From the NCBI GenBank assembly GCA_050260355.1, contig JBLNBZ010000142.1:1-63893 (forward strand): a stretch of 63,893 nt of DNA, read 5' to 3'. Below the pieces are notes generated by a model. That model worked only from the letters and a program-made list of their open reading frames with translations. It ran no database searches and had not been told where the DNA came from. Within the stretch, counting starts at the first letter, position 1. Each line of letters begins with the position of its first letter. Source of the DNA: CADEFX01 sp050260355 (lineage in GTDB: Bacteria; Pseudomonadota; Alphaproteobacteria; Rhizobiales; Hyphomicrobiaceae). Both the position numbers and the translations under genes were made by a program. This document shows, piece after piece, positions 63,292 to 63,893 of this stretch.

Positions 63292-63561
63292 ATGCCGAGC
63301 CTCGAAGAGCGCCGCCGGCGCGCCTATTACCGCGCTGTCCATCGCGGCACGAAGGAAATGGACTGGCTCCTGGGGCGTTACGCCGATGCCAGGATCGCGT
63401 CGATGGCGGAGGCGGAGCTCGACACGTTCGAGCGTCTGCTGATGCTTCCCGACCCGGAGCTGCACCAATGGATCGCTTTCGGGGCAGAGGCTAGCGACAG
63501 CGAGCTTGCGCCGCTCGTCCTCGCCATACGCAAGTTTCACGGGCTCGAGCCACAAAAATGA
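63292..63561 (+). CDS. sdhE: Succinate dehydrogenase assembly factor SdhE
   Basis: An 89-residue DUF339 protein that promotes FAD attachment to SdhA. Motifs: RRRRAYYRAVHRGTKEMDWLLGRYAD and MLPDPELHQWI, with the conserved R-G-x-K-E-M-D. ATG 63292 with GGGA upstream is preferred; 63274 is another option. It overlaps mfd by 4 bp. Confidence 0.92.
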   Translation: MPSLEERRRRAYYRAVHRGTKEMDWLLGRYADARIASMAEAELDTFERLLMLPDPELHQWIAFGAEASDSELAPLVLAIRKFHGLEPQK

Positions 63562-63893
63562 GTTTGGCCAGTCGAACCGGCGATACCCAGGCCGCGCTTG
63601 TCGGCCGGGGTAGACGGGAGGAGCTGCTCACCGGCGTTCCGGAAGGCTATGACGCCTTCGTGCTCGGCCAGCTCACCGCCGAGGCCTCCGCCCAACTCGG
63701 CGGGCCGGCGATCCTTCTCCATGTTTGCCGCGACGACCGCCGGCTGGCGGCGCTCGCCGCCGGGCTCGAGTTCTTCGCCCCGAAGCTGCGCGTCATTCAG
63801 TTTCCGGCATGGGACACGGTGCCCTACGACCGGATCGGTCCCAATTCGGACATTGCTGCGCGCCGTGTCGCCGCGCTGGCCCGGCTCGCCCTC
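63558..63893 (+). CDS. mfd: Transcription-repair coupling factor Mfd, N-terminal part
   Basis: The gene begins at 63558 (ATGA overlap with sdhE) and runs off the window after 112 codons. The visible part (LLTGVPEGYDAFVLGQL, ILLHVCRDDRRLAALAAGLEFFAP, VIQFPAWDTVPYDRIGPN) is the UvrB-homology module of Mfd. Mfd removes stalled RNA polymerase and recruits UvrA. The sdhE-mfd order is typical of alphaproteobacteria. Confidence 0.9.
   Translation, partial: MSLASRTGDTQAALVGRGRREELLTGVPEGYDAFVLGQLTAEASAQLGGPAILLHVCRDDRRLAALAAGLEFFAPKLRVIQFPAWDTVPYDRIGPNSDIAARRVAALARLAL

Overview
The window is GC-rich chromosomal DNA of an alphaproteobacterium, most likely Hyphomicrobiales (Xanthobacteraceae/Bradyrhizobiaceae-like). 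The evidence is the density of genes with short overlaps, the SdhE-Mfd gene order at the right end, a TIGR02300-type protein, paired TIGR02281 aspartic proteases, DUF1289, and a Liv-type ABC operon. The species cannot be named from sequence alone.

Layout. 0.1-4.9 kb: branched-chain amino-acid-type ABC importer (minus strand; permease LivM and ATPase LivG are fused). 5.3-11.5 kb: tautomerase plus SMP-30 lactonase, a site-2 protease with CBS domains, a Gly/His-rich exported protein, a small exported peptide, a metallo-beta-lactamase-fold hydrolase and a flavin monooxygenase. 11.5-24.7 kb: a selenium and formate locus holding selD, a transglutaminase-like protein, a TlpA-like protein, then fdnG (UGA-encoded selenocysteine at codon 200), fdnH, fdnI, fdhE, selA, a Sel1-repeat gene and selB.

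24.7-39.5 kb: a 14.8 kb integrated element of lower GC inserted in selC (tRNA-Sec). It is bounded by a 42-bp duplication of the 5' half of the tRNA gene (24669-24710 and 39448-39489). It carries a tyrosine integrase, an XRE regulator, an excisionase-like protein, a DUF3631 helicase/primase-like protein followed by four perfect 12-bp iterons, a trypsin-like protease, small regulators, and a plus-strand phage-like module that ends in an S74 chaperone-domain protein. No capsid, portal or terminase gene was recognised, so it looks like a phage satellite or a reduced prophage. The functional tRNA-Sec is at the right junction, with its 5' half supplied by the element.

39.5-42.0 kb: five tightly overlapping genes directly downstream of selC (two unknowns, lipoate-ligase-like, DsrE-like, GcvH-like lipoyl carrier). 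Before insertion these would have followed selB-selC without a gap, and the selB frame would have run through the tRNA gene into an ATGA overlap with the first of them. This links selenocysteine biosynthesis to an uncharacterised lipoyl/sulfur-relay cassette and is the most interesting part of the window. 42-63.9 kb: ordinary accessory and core genes: MFS transporter and LysR regulator, PAS protein, DUF488, nitronate monooxygenase, degenerate receiver, cold-shock protein, desaturase, DusA, TauE/SafE, thioredoxin-like protein, TetR, DUF1127, TPR protein, phosphomannomutase, aspartic proteases, DUF1289, histidine kinase, GST, MBL hydrolase, uracil-DNA-glycosylase-like protein, Lrp regulator, SdhE and the start of Mfd.
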